From Bacteroidales bacterium UBA4073 (GTDB taxonomy: Bacteria; Bacteroidota; Bacteroidia; Bacteroidales; Tenuifilaceae): a stretch of DNA of 11,725 nt. Shown here one piece after another: positions 1 to 5,677 of this stretch. Positions within the stretch are counted from its first letter, which is position 1. Each line of letters starts with the position of its first letter. Below the pieces are notes generated by a model, which worked only from the letters and a program-made list of their open reading frames with translations, did no database searches and was not told the DNA's origin. The position numbers and the translations under genes were made by a program. Location of the stretch: contig DFYV01000156.1 in NCBI GenBank assembly GCA_002383425.1, positions 8,323-20,047 on the forward strand, in the 5' to 3' direction.

Positions 1-49
1 GATTTCAGATTTCAGATTCAAAATTTCAGATTCAAAATTTCAGATTAAA
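1..49. repeat. Heptamer-period tandem repeat, seven degenerate units
   Basis: Reading from base 1, the sequence divides into seven consecutive 7-base units of the types GATTTCA, GATTCAA and AATTTCA, ending with GATTAAA. It is AT-rich and I see no gene in it. A related short array with units such as AACCATC lies at 70-90. The array may continue to the left of the window edge. Confidence 0.7.
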
Positions 50-118
50 AACGCCTGCGTTTTACTAACAACCATCAACCATCAACTTAGGCATCCTTGA
101 CTAATGGCATATAAAATT

Positions 119-329
119 GGTGCAGAGCACCAACACATTTGTAGCATTCAGAGCAAGAAAGGGGTTGAGGTGCAGCGCACCGAAATATTATACCTAACCA
201 TTAGGCACACTGATAACTTTATTTTTGGGACAGAGATAGCTGATGGTTTAAAAAATGTCTCGGTGCTCTGCACCTTTATGGAACTTTATGGGATGATTTT
301 ATTCTACAAATGTTAAGGTGCGCTGCACC
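119..329. mobile_element. MITE-like palindromic element with 26-bp terminal inverted repeats
   Basis: The two ends, 119-144 and 304-329, are inverted repeats matching at 22 of 26 positions. The element contains four small hairpins of the form GGTGC-NNN-GCACC, starting at 119, 169, 262 and 317, with loops AGA, AGC, TCT and GCT. The first and third are exact reverse complements, as are the second and fourth. A 70-codon open frame (104-316) crosses the element, but it begins outside the left end and its sequence follows from the palindromes, so I do not treat it as a gene. No clear target-site duplication is visible. The structure suggests a non-autonomous mobile element or a repetitive extragenic palindrome cluster. 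No transposase is present. Confidence 0.6.
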
Positions 330-381
330 TAAATAGGTATCCTAAAGATGGATTGTAAGTTCTTAATGCCAAAAAAAAACA

Positions 382-423
382 GATTCCAAGTTCAAAATTT
401 CAAATTCAAGATTCAAAACCCAT
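382..423. repeat. Heptamer-period degenerate repeat
   Basis: Six consecutive 7-base units (GATTCCA, AGTTCAA, AATTTCA, AATTCAA, GATTCAA, AACCCAT) resemble the array at the left edge of the window. CAACCAT-type heptamers recur between 430 and 485. The interval 330-540 holds no gene I can support. Confidence 0.55.
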
Positions 424-451
424 GTTTTTACTATCAACCATCAACCACTTG

Positions 452-471
452 CCCTGAGTTAAATCGAAGGG
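452..471. repeat. CCCTGAG...CGAAGGG palindromic motif
   Basis: CCCTGAG and CGAAGGG are separated by six bases, and the motif sits between CAACCATC-type heptamers. It looks like a degenerate version of the extragenic palindrome CCCTGAGCnnnTCGAAGGG that recurs in many bacterial genomes. The resemblance is from memory, and only one copy occurs here. Confidence 0.3.
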
Positions 472-540
472 TCAACCATCAACTACTTTTCCGAAAAACG
501 AACAACGATCAATTTCACCTCAAAAAAAAAATTCAAATAA

Positions 541-697
541 TGAGTCCGCTATAAAAGCATGTTTTATTATAGTAAACAAGTTAAAAGATTAAATATCAGG
601 ATATTAATGAATATTTTAAAAATTTACATCAATCTCTTATATTCATTACTTTAACTTTACAAACTTTGAACTTTATGAACTTTTTAGACTGGACTCA
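541..697 (+). repeat. Dispersed TGAGTCC...CTCA repeat, copy 1
   Basis: This 157-bp copy begins TGAGTCCGCTAT and ends AGACTGGACTCA, so its outermost 7 bases are perfect inverted repeats (8 if the flanking A and T are counted). Just inside the left end is a weak hairpin formed by CATGTTTTA and TAAACAAG. Near the right end are 9-base AACTTTATG-type units. It aligns over its whole length with copy 2 (1231-1398) and has the same orientation. Bases 698-941, between this copy and the next gene, show nothing recognisable except the ribosome binding site. Confidence 0.75.
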
Positions 698-941
698 TAT
701 TTGCCAACGTTTACGCTTGTTCAAATTTACACTTGAGTGCAAAGGAACAAAATTCATTAGGGCGACAAGGTTTTGAGGATTTAGCACACTACGCATGAAA
801 TAGTTATGAGATATTTTAACAATATTTAATATACGTTATTGATAAGTTTTATTAAAACACTATATAAATTTACCCATTCATTTTGAAAAACAACCATCTT
901 TTATTAACCAGTACAAAAACTGTTATGAGGAGGATAATTTT

Positions 942-1244
942 ATGAAATGGTATCATTATGTTGCTTGCTTTTTTGCAGGTATGTTTTTAGCCAATGCTGT
1001 TCCGCATTTTGTTCATGGTATTTCCGGTGATAGTTTCCCTACACCGTTTGCAAATCCACCAGGCAAAGGTTTGTCATCCCCAACGGTTAACGTTGTATGG
1101 GGTTTAGTAAATATAGTTGTTGGATATTCTCTATATAGAGTAGGAAAAGTTTCACAGGCAAATAGGTGGAGTCTTTTTGCATTGTTCTTGGGCATTGTTT
1201 GTATCAGTATAATGTTAAGCTTTGCATTTATGAGTCCGGTATAA
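942..1244 (+). CDS. Small conserved-looking membrane protein, function unknown
   Basis: This 100-residue protein has three predicted membrane helices at about residues 3-24, 48-66 and 76-96. A loop rich in Gly and Pro (about 25-47, including PTPFANPPGKG) joins the first two. The start is supported by AGGAGG at 928-933, eight bases before the ATG, which is an unusually strong ribosome binding site for this window. The protein resembles a hypothetical family I have seen in several phyla, but I know of no function. The last residues, SPV, and the stop codon lie inside a dispersed repeat (1231-1398), so the C-terminus may have been replaced by insertion. The gene lies between two same-orientation copies of that repeat. 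It converges with the MarR gene and has no evident operon partner. Confidence 0.8.
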   Translation: MKWYHYVACFFAGMFLANAVPHFVHGISGDSFPTPFANPPGKGLSSPTVNVVWGLVNIVVGYSLYRVGKVSQANRWSLFALFLGIVCISIMLSFAFMSPV

Positions 1245-1398
1245 AAAGCATGTTTTATTACAATAAACATGTTAAATAATTAATAATCAGGATATTAATA
1301 AGTATTTTTAAAAATTTACATAGATCTCTTATATTCATTACTTTAACTTTACAAACTTTTAACTTTATGAACTTTATGAACTTTTTAGACTGAACTCA
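1231..1398 (+). repeat. Dispersed TGAGTCC...CTCA repeat, copy 2
   Basis: This 168-bp copy begins TGAGTCCGGTAT and ends AGACTGAACTCA. The ends are imperfect inverted repeats, matching at 9 of 12 positions. Inside the left end CATGTTTTATT and AATAAACATG form a clear hairpin with a 2-base loop. The copy overlaps the last codons and the stop of the upstream membrane-protein gene and ends 14 bases before the stop codon of the convergent MarR gene, so it fills the space between the two genes. The right end carries two tandem AACTTTATG units where copy 1 has one. Confidence 0.75.
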
Positions 1399-1412
1399 TT
1401 AATCGGTTAAAA

Positions 1413-1862
1413 TCATCCTTTTAGCTTATCAAGTAGCCGGTTTAGCTCATGTACTTCATTTTCGGTGAGGTTCGATAGCAGTTTATCTGCTTTGTGCTCA
1501 CAATCAAGCATTTTACCAAGAATATCCACACCCTTCTGAGTGATTGAAATCGATTTTTGCCTCCTGTCATCAGGATTCTCAGTTCGGTTAACCAATCCAC
1601 GCGAGTATAGCTTATCAACTATCCTGCTTACATCTGAATTTTTGTCGAGCATTCGCTCCTTGATAAATCTAATGGTGAGGGGGGCTTCATTCCTGAATCC
1701 TCTCAGGATTCTAAGTACATTGTACTGTTGTTCGGTAAGATTGTGACTTTTTAAGTTACGCTCAAACTCATACATTAGCTGATTTGCCGTAAATATCAGG
1801 TTGATGAACCCCTTGTGATACTCATTTCTGAATCGTCCTTTTATTTCATCTTCAATTTTCAT
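1413..1862 (-). CDS. MarR-family transcriptional regulator
   Basis: This 149-residue protein has the length and layout of MarR regulators. Helices at both ends (about 10-40 and 115-148) would form the dimer interface, with a winged helix-turn-helix between them. The sequence around 62-92 (ending SRIVDKLYSRGLVNR) matches the DNA-recognition region, and PDDRRQKSISITQKG at 97-111 is the typical wing with its DxRR motif. Family members are usually repressors released by phenolic compounds, oxidants or other small molecules. The gene lies downstream of a five-gene redox operon on the same strand, across a gap of about 500 bases with a terminator-like hairpin, so it probably has its own promoter. 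An 8-base palindrome TGATATCA at 1876-1883, just upstream of the start, could be an autoregulatory site. Control of the operon is inference from proximity. Confidence 0.9.
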   Translation of the reverse strand: MKIEDEIKGRFRNEYHKGFINLIFTANQLMYEFERNLKSHNLTEQQYNVLRILRGFRNEAPLTIRFIKERMLDKNSDVSRIVDKLYSRGLVNRTENPDDRRQKSISITQKGVDILGKMLDCEHKADKLLSNLTENEVHELNRLLDKLKG

Positions 1863-1875
1863 GGCTTTACTTTAT

Positions 1876-1883
1876 TGATATCA
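1876..1883. promoter_or_regulatory. Possible MarR operator (palindrome TGATATCA)
   Basis: This perfect 8-base palindrome lies 14-21 bases upstream of the MarR start codon. MarR proteins often bind palindromes near their own start. The site is short and the flanking bases do not extend the symmetry, so it may be chance. Another short palindrome, TTGATCAA, lies further upstream near 1986. Confidence 0.2.
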
Positions 1884-2084
1884 TTCATATTACACTCGCT
1901 TTGCCTTTATGTTCAACATCTTTGCTAAGTTTTACTTTTTCTTTTAATCCTTCAACTGACATGTTTTCGGTAATATCTGCATTGGTTGATCAATTAAAAA
2001 GAGTATTTTTTCAGTTTTCATGAACAGTAATATAGATGGTATTTTGAGAAATTTTAAAAAAATTATTGTACTGCCGAACTTCAG

Positions 2085-2092
2085 CAAATATA
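2085..2092 (-). promoter_or_regulatory. Candidate Bacteroidota -7 box upstream of the MarR gene
   Basis: On the minus strand this reads TATATTTG, an exact match to TAnnTTTG. No TTTG -33 box is visible at the expected distance, and the box is about 220 bases from the MarR start, so the call is weak. The rest of 1863-2319 holds no gene I can support. A 69-codon minus-strand frame at 2162-2371 runs out of the end of the dioxygenase gene and looks like noise. Confidence 0.25.
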
Positions 2093-2319
2093 ACACTTTA
2101 CTTTAAACCCGAAAAATAATAGGGATATGGGTTATGGAATGGATAATCCCTTTGCTCATAATTATTTGCTAACGCCACTGCACTGCAATCGGAAACATAA
2201 ACCTGCCCGCCGGTTTAAGCAGCATATATCGCATCTCGTTCTTAAACCTAAATGGTCAACATGATTTTTCGGGTATTTACTCTTCAATATTTTGACAAAG
2301 CAGTGGAATACGTTACTGT

Positions 2320-2350
2320 AAAAAAAAACAATGTGGCGCAATATTCGCCC
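2320..2350 (-). terminator. Rho-independent-type terminator after the redox operon
   Basis: On the minus strand, 8 bases after the TAA of the dioxygenase gene, a short GC stem (GGCG pairing with CGCC, at 2346-2349 and 2335-2338) closes a 7-base loop. It is followed six bases later by a run of nine T (2320-2328). The stem is short, so strength is uncertain, but the position fits the end of the operon and would separate it from the MarR gene. Confidence 0.5.
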
Positions 2351-2357
2351 AACGTAT

Positions 2358-3179
2358 TTAGCTGTCGGCAAATATAAAGCCTGAAACTTTCATCCCCATC
2401 AGGGTGTTACTGAAAACCTCACTAAGTTTTGTGTTACCTGCAGCACCAGCAGTTACGAATACAGGTGTCAGGTGTTCGCTTCGTGGATGACACTCAATGG
2501 CCCATGGGGCATTTTGCCAGCTGGCTAACAATACATTCCTTTCGTATGGATTAGGATTTGACATGGCCTGAACCAACCATTCGTCAAACTTTTCGGCATG
2601 TAATTTTGCATCAGTGCCTGTGGCCATGAATCCGCGCATATTGTGGTAGGTCATCCCTGAACCTATAATCAGAATACCTTGGTCCCTAAGCGGTTGAAGA
2701 GCCTCGCCAATTTTGGTATGGGTTTCAGGGTCAAGTGAGCTGACCAGCGAAAGCTGAACTATTGGGATTTGTGGCCGAGGAAAAGCTACCATTAGCGGAA
2801 CAAACACACCGTGATCAAGACCACGTTGATATTCCCTGTCAACATCGAAGCCATTTGCAGCTAAAGTATTTTCAACCACTGTGGCAATTTCTGAACTACC
2901 CTTAATGTTCCAGTTTAAGCTGTAGGTATAATTCGGAAAACCATAGTAATCGTAAAGAAGGGTGGGATTTTCATTGAAGTTTATGGTTACATGTTTTTCC
3001 TCCCAGTGGGCCGATATCACGAGTATAGCCTTAACATCAGGTGTGATAAATCTACCTAATCCGCTAAGCCACTGTTTTAGTGATGGATACCCCACGGGGT
3101 CGAATGCGTCGTCAGGCATTACATGCCATGGTCCGCCCCCATGGGGTATAAAAATCACCGGTAATCTACCCTGAGTCAT
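2358..3179 (-). CDS. LigB-type class III extradiol ring-cleavage dioxygenase (DODA-like)
   Basis: This 273-residue protein has the usual length of the single-subunit LigB/DODA family (related to E. coli YgiD and plant 4,5-DOPA dioxygenase). These non-haem metal enzymes open the ring of catechol-type compounds with O2. Candidate metal and active-site histidines are visible: H13 in IPHGGGPW, H58 in VISAHWEEK, H123 in GLDHGVFVPL and H179 in GSGMTYHN. A C-terminal HPRSEHLTPVFV segment is also typical. The N-terminal motif is HGGGP where YgiD has HGSP, so it belongs to a side branch and the substrate is unknown. It is the last gene of the operon: one base separates its ATG from the stop codon of the FMN reductase gene, and a terminator-like hairpin follows. 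It may remove catechols or quinols; that role is inference. Confidence 0.88.
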   Translation of the reverse strand: MTQGRLPVIFIPHGGGPWHVMPDDAFDPVGYPSLKQWLSGLGRFITPDVKAILVISAHWEEKHVTINFNENPTLLYDYYGFPNYTYSLNWNIKGSSEIATVVENTLAANGFDVDREYQRGLDHGVFVPLMVAFPRPQIPIVQLSLVSSLDPETHTKIGEALQPLRDQGILIIGSGMTYHNMRGFMATGTDAKLHAEKFDEWLVQAMSNPNPYERNVLLASWQNAPWAIECHPRSEHLTPVFVTAGAAGNTKLSEVFSNTLMGMKVSGFIFADS

Positions 3180-3180
3180 T

Positions 3181-3744
3181 TTATTTTTCCCTTAAAACCT
3201 TCAATGCTTCTGTCCAGGAGGCCAGCTGGTCGATCATAGGTTTCAACGAATCGATCTGGTAAGGCGCCGGGGTTAACTTGCTGAAGTTTTCAAAATCGGT
3301 AAAAAGCGAAAGCATAACCTGCGCCCTAACATTGGCAACCATAAGTTCGCACATGATGAGTTTAAGATGCTCAACTGCCCGAACGCCCATTGCTGAACCA
3401 TAGCTTACAAAACCGGCAGCCTTGTTATTCCATTCGGCAAACAGAAAGTCGATAGCATTCTTTAGTGCACCCGATGGCGCATGGTTATACTCGGGGGTTA
3501 CAAAAATAAACCCGTCGAGTTCACCAATCTTGGCAGCCCAACGCTTTGTGTGCTCGTTTTGGTAATTTTGATACGATGCAGGAACAGCCTCGTCGAGCAA
3601 CGGCAGGTTGTAATCCTTGATGTCAACAATTTCAAAATTGATGTCATTCCTGTATGCTTTTGCATTTTCCAAAACCCATTGGGCAACAGCCTCGGCCTTA
3701 CGACCTGGGCGGGTTGAGCCCACAATAATTCCAATCTTTATCAT
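3181..3744 (-). CDS. NADPH-dependent FMN reductase family oxidoreductase
   Basis: This 187-residue flavodoxin-like protein belongs to the NADPH-dependent FMN reductase / azoreductase / quinone reductase family. GSTRPGR at residues 9-15 is the FMN phosphate-binding loop. PEYNHAPSGALKNAIDFL at 84-101 is the signature segment that contacts the flavin ring. GFVSYGSAMGVRA at 111-123 follows, as usual. Such enzymes move two electrons from NAD(P)H through FMN to quinones, azo dyes, chromate or free flavin in the cytoplasm, and the sequence does not tell which. The gene starts two bases after the DoxX-like gene and ends one base before the dioxygenase gene, so the three are almost certainly co-transcribed. 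Pairing a quinone reductase with a ring-opening dioxygenase fits two-step removal of quinones, as an inference. Confidence 0.92.
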   Translation of the reverse strand: MIKIGIIVGSTRPGRKAEAVAQWVLENAKAYRNDINFEIVDIKDYNLPLLDEAVPASYQNYQNEHTKRWAAKIGELDGFIFVTPEYNHAPSGALKNAIDFLFAEWNNKAAGFVSYGSAMGVRAVEHLKLIMCELMVANVRAQVMLSLFTDFENFSKLTPAPYQIDSLKPMIDQLASWTEALKVLREK

Positions 3745-3746
3745 AG

Positions 3747-4115
3747 CTATTTATTTATTTGTGTTTTTAAAAAGTAGTAGTACGAAATTGCCAGGATTAC
3801 CAGCGTCACCAACGGAAAGGCAGCAACCGAAAGTGGATCGCCCACGGCAAGGTGAGCAATAAATGCCGATATAAATGTTATTGTAAACCCAAAATAGGCA
3901 AATTCCTTTATCCTTACAGGAATAAAGGGAAAAATCAACGCAACAACACCCAGTATCTTGGCAACTCCAAGTTGAACCCTGAAATAGTCGGGAAAGCCCA
4001 GATGGGTAAAAGCAGCCTTCATGTCGGGGCTTGTAAAGTAGTTAAATGCGCTAAAAAGCATCATCAGGCTGATTAGGGCGGTGCTGCCCCAGTACAGAAT
4101 TACTTTTATTTTCAT
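3747..4115 (-). CDS. DoxX-like four-helix membrane protein
   Basis: This 122-residue protein has four hydrophobic helices at about 7-26, 48-66, 71-92 and 98-116, the layout of DoxX/DoxX-like proteins. HLGFPDYFRVQLGVAKILGVVALIFP (about 38-63) follows the family pattern around helix 2. DoxX relatives have been tied to quinol oxidation and to membrane oxidoreductase complexes in redox stress, but for most members, including this one, the biochemical role is unknown. The gene lies 12 bases after the two-helix membrane protein gene and 2 bases before the FMN reductase gene, so it is an internal operon gene. Association with a thiol-redox protein and a flavin reductase fits a redox role. Confidence 0.88.
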   Translation of the reverse strand: MKIKVILYWGSTALISLMMLFSAFNYFTSPDMKAAFTHLGFPDYFRVQLGVAKILGVVALIFPFIPVRIKEFAYFGFTITFISAFIAHLAVGDPLSVAAFPLVTLVILAISYYYFLKTQINK

Positions 4116-4127
4116 AGCCTCTGCCTT

Positions 4128-4364
4128 TTACTGTTTACCATTCAGCTTTTCCTCAATGGCATCAACCCTGTCGTTGGTTATGTGAACCATCATGGTTACC
4201 CGTATAAAGGGCAATGCAATTAGCAGTAACGCAAACGACAACGCCAGCTGAAACCAGTTTGCCTGCGAAATGCTTACAACTATTCCAATCAGCGCTATTA
4301 ACGCTGCAATAATACCACCCGGAATTCCAAGTGGGCATCTTAAAGGTTTTTTCTTTTCATTCAT
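4128..4364 (-). CDS. Small two-helix membrane protein, function unknown
   Basis: This 78-residue protein has a basic N-terminus (MNEKKKPLR), two hydrophobic helices at about 14-33 and 38-56, and a charged C-terminal tail (about 63-78) that could form a short helix. I do not recognise a named family. A single cysteine at residue 10 precedes helix 1. Its place in the operon, 4 bases after the thioredoxin-like gene and 12 bases before the DoxX-like gene, is the best evidence that it is real. It may be a small partner of the DoxX-like protein, which is a guess from context. Confidence 0.75.
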   Translation of the reverse strand: MNEKKKPLRCPLGIPGGIIAALIALIGIVVSISQANWFQLALSFALLLIALPFIRVTMMVHITNDRVDAIEEKLNGKQ

Positions 4365-4368
4365 AGTT

Positions 4369-4641
4369 TTACGATTTGGTGTAAAGATTTAATTTATCGG
4401 TTAGCTGTTTCTTTGAAGGAATACCCCGGAACGCAATTTGGCCGTTTATAAGCAGGGTTGGTACCGAATAAATACCAAGTTTAACGGTACGTAAATATCC
4501 CACAGGTGAACCGGCAAGCACCTTTTTGAACTTAAAAGTATCGCCATAGCTCGGTAGGACATCCTTGAGCATCTGCTCCAGTACTTTACAGTTAGGGCAC
4601 GTTAACGTATAAAAAAGTTCCACTAAAACAGGTTTGTTCAT
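4369..4641 (-). CDS. Small thioredoxin-fold protein with CPNC motif
   Basis: This 90-residue protein has the minimal thioredoxin fold. LVELFYTLTCPNCKVLEQML gives the first strand, the redox motif C15-P-N-C18 and the following helix. VPTLLING at 60-67 supplies the cis-proline (P61) opposite the active site, followed by the final strand and helix. There is no signal peptide, so it should act in the cytoplasm as a thiol-disulfide oxidoreductase. The length and CPxC motif are closer to glutaredoxin-like or small archaeal-type thioredoxins than to the standard 105-residue thioredoxin. It is the first gene of the five-gene minus-strand operon, 4 bases before the next gene. I found no convincing promoter box in 4642-4728. 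An AACATGTT palindrome at 4671-4678 is a possible operator. Confidence 0.85.
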   Translation of the reverse strand: MNKPVLVELFYTLTCPNCKVLEQMLKDVLPSYGDTFKFKKVLAGSPVGYLRTVKLGIYSVPTLLINGQIAFRGIPSKKQLTDKLNLYTKS

Positions 4642-4670
4642 TGCAAAAGTTTTTTACATAAACAAGTTAC

Positions 4671-4678
4671 AACATGTT
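4671..4678. promoter_or_regulatory. Possible operator palindrome upstream of the redox operon
   Basis: AACATGTT is a perfect 8-base palindrome, 30-37 bases upstream of the first gene of the operon. It could bind the MarR-family protein, but the symmetry is short and similar ACATGTT words occur inside the dispersed repeats of this window, so chance or repeat ancestry is equally likely. Confidence 0.2.
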
Positions 4679-4728
4679 TTGTTCAAACACATATTAAAAC
4701 TTTAGCTGGTTTTGACTAAAATAATTGG

Positions 4729-4887
4729 TGAGCACTATAAAAACGGAAGGTTTTTAATGCAAAAAGTATATGTAGATGATTATTAGTGGATTAATAAAAT
4801 AGGTAAAATTTGATAATGGTTGCTGAGTACCGAAGCGTACCGAAGCAACGGTTTATGGACAGCATTATAGTTTTTTTGACTGAATCA
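4729..4887 (+). repeat. Dispersed repeat family, diverged copy A left of the accessory genes
   Basis: The segment starts TGAGCACTATAAAAA, like the TGAGTCCGGTATAAAAA start of the other copies, and ends GACTGAATCA, like GACTGAACTCA. Its inner part is different: bases 4806-4875 match 8271-8340 at 63 of 70 positions. It is oriented like all other copies. It lies between the divergent redox operon and the accessory genes. Confidence 0.6.
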
Positions 4888-5020
4888 TTGAAATTTTGAC
4901 GAATCGTTTGCAAAAGTCTTAGAAAAGTTTTAGGTTTGTTTAAACTTACAGAAGTTCAAAAAACAACAGAGATTTACACTCATATAACAGACAACAGTTT
5001 AAAAAAAAATACGTTCCCAA

Positions 5021-5052
5021 TTTGATGATTTGTAAAAATAGATTTATATTTG
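5021..5052 (+). promoter_or_regulatory. Bacteroidota-type promoter for the accessory genes
   Basis: TTTG at 5021-5024 and TATATTTG at 5045-5052 are separated by 20 bases, a full match to the Bacteroidota consensus TTTG-N19-21-TAnnTTTG. Transcription would start near 5058-5060, leaving a leader of about 108 bases before the nuclease gene. The predicted start lies inside the first of two inverted repeats, so the promoter is probably regulated. The remaining bases 4888-5020 show no gene. Confidence 0.65.
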
Positions 5053-5120
5053 TACGTATGATTTTATTATACAATAATATCCCAAAACGGATGTATATGT
5101 ATGATTTTATCATATATATA
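5053..5120. promoter_or_regulatory. Two copies of an inverted-repeat operator candidate
   Basis: GTATGATTTTATTATA at 5056-5071 and GTATGATTTTATCATA at 5099-5114 match at 15 of 16 bases and are spaced by 43 bases, about four helical turns. The second is a perfect inverted repeat, TATGAT and ATCATA around TTT. The symmetry continues outward with one mismatched pair to give a 27-bp palindrome (5094-5120). The first copy has one mismatch in its half-sites and covers the predicted transcription start. This is the arrangement expected for cooperative repressor binding. The second copy could also fold as an RNA hairpin in the leader. Confidence 0.5.
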
Positions 5121-5125
5121 AACAA

Positions 5126-5131
5126 GTTAGC
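5126..5131 (+). other. Candidate cassette junction GTTAGC at the left edge of the accessory genes
   Basis: GTTAGC occurs 37 bases before the nuclease gene. The same hexamer ends the folded site after the ATPase gene (8204-8209), and GTTATG ends the one after the nuclease unit (6360-6365). In integrons, cassettes join at GTT-starting core sites, so these three could be the junctions. A hexamer alone is weak evidence. A left arm for a folded site here (ATAACAGACAACAG near 4984) has no matching right arm. Confidence 0.3.
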
Positions 5132-5144
5132 GGGAATCGACAGT

Positions 5145-5171
5145 ATGAGTAAAAGAGAGGTGACAAAATGA
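5145..5171 (+). CDS. Possible 8-codon leader peptide overlapping the nuclease start
   Basis: ATG at 5145 opens an 8-codon frame (MSKREVTK) whose TGA overlaps the nuclease ATG as ATGA at 5168-5171. Such an overlap can couple translation, and short leader frames upstream of gene cassettes are known to help translation. There is no clear ribosome binding site for the leader, and the GAGGTGA that serves the nuclease start lies within it. It may be chance. Confidence 0.2.
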   Translation: MSKREVTK

Positions 5172-5671
5172 CCGAAATAAAAGATGTATTGAACCTATTG
5201 GATAAAGAACTAAAGGACGATACTGAGCAAGCAAAAAGGTTTAGGAAATTTGTTGAACAGGAAAAATGGACTACTGAACAAATGAGAAAATGGCTTGATG
5301 AATGTATATATAATAGTTCAGGTGCACATGATCCTTATAATCGAGCCTTCCAAGATTTAGTTATTTCTTTGTGGATAAAACTTGGATTTGAGATACAGTA
5401 CGGAAGATATACAGGGAAATCGGGAGAAGAGAATTACGATGGAACTTGGAAAAGAGAGAATGGAGATACGATAGTTCTGGAGGTGAAAACCAGTACTTGG
5501 CCTATTGGTAGTGTAAGACAACTTGGAGAATACCTTGAGATACTATCCAAAAAAGAAGATATAAAAAATATTTTCGGTTTATATGTTATTGGCAAAGGGG
5601 ATGTTCAACCACTGATAGAACAGATTCTTGGTAGCAAGTATAAAAATAGGATGCGTTTAATTCTATACTAA
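5168..5671 (+). CDS. PD-(D/E)XK-type nuclease domain protein
   Basis: This 167-residue protein looks like a restriction-endonuclease-fold nuclease. A helical N-terminus (about 1-45) is followed by a helix with an alignable FQDLV near 61-65. The core then reads D91 in NYDGTW, E105-V106-K107 in IVLEVKTS (the D...ExK catalytic set), a helix containing Q118 in VRQLGEYLEIL, a strand NIFGLYVIG and a last strand RMRLILY. The core therefore seems complete. The start is supported by GAGGTGA 6-12 bases upstream. The frame stays open beyond the TAA at 5669-5671 and continues into the next gene, so the two parts may once have been one protein. The base composition is lower in GC than the flanking housekeeping genes. 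A role in DNA restriction or defence is likely from the fold, but no target is known. Confidence 0.75.
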   Translation: MTEIKDVLNLLDKELKDDTEQAKRFRKFVEQEKWTTEQMRKWLDECIYNSSGAHDPYNRAFQDLVISLWIKLGFEIQYGRYTGKSGEENYDGTWKRENGDTIVLEVKTSTWPIGSVRQLGEYLEILSKKEDIKNIFGLYVIGKGDVQPLIEQILGSKYKNRMRLILY

Positions 5672-5677
5672 TACCTG

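Noticed and set aside
104..316. 70-codon plus-strand frame
   Set aside because: It lies almost wholly in the palindromic element 119-329; its sequence follows from the inverted repeats and no domain or start signal supports it.
348..554. 68-codon plus-strand frame ending in MSPL
   Set aside because: It is made of heptamer repeats and the start of dispersed repeat copy 1; its ending is the repeat's own ATGAGTCC...TAA.
2162..2371. 69-codon minus-strand frame
   Set aside because: It starts inside the end of the dioxygenase gene and runs through the terminator-like hairpin; no recognisable protein features.
4984..5131. A third attC-like site before the nuclease gene
   Set aside because: ATAACAGACAACAG resembles a left arm, but no complementary right arm precedes GTTAGC at 5126, so the fold does not form.
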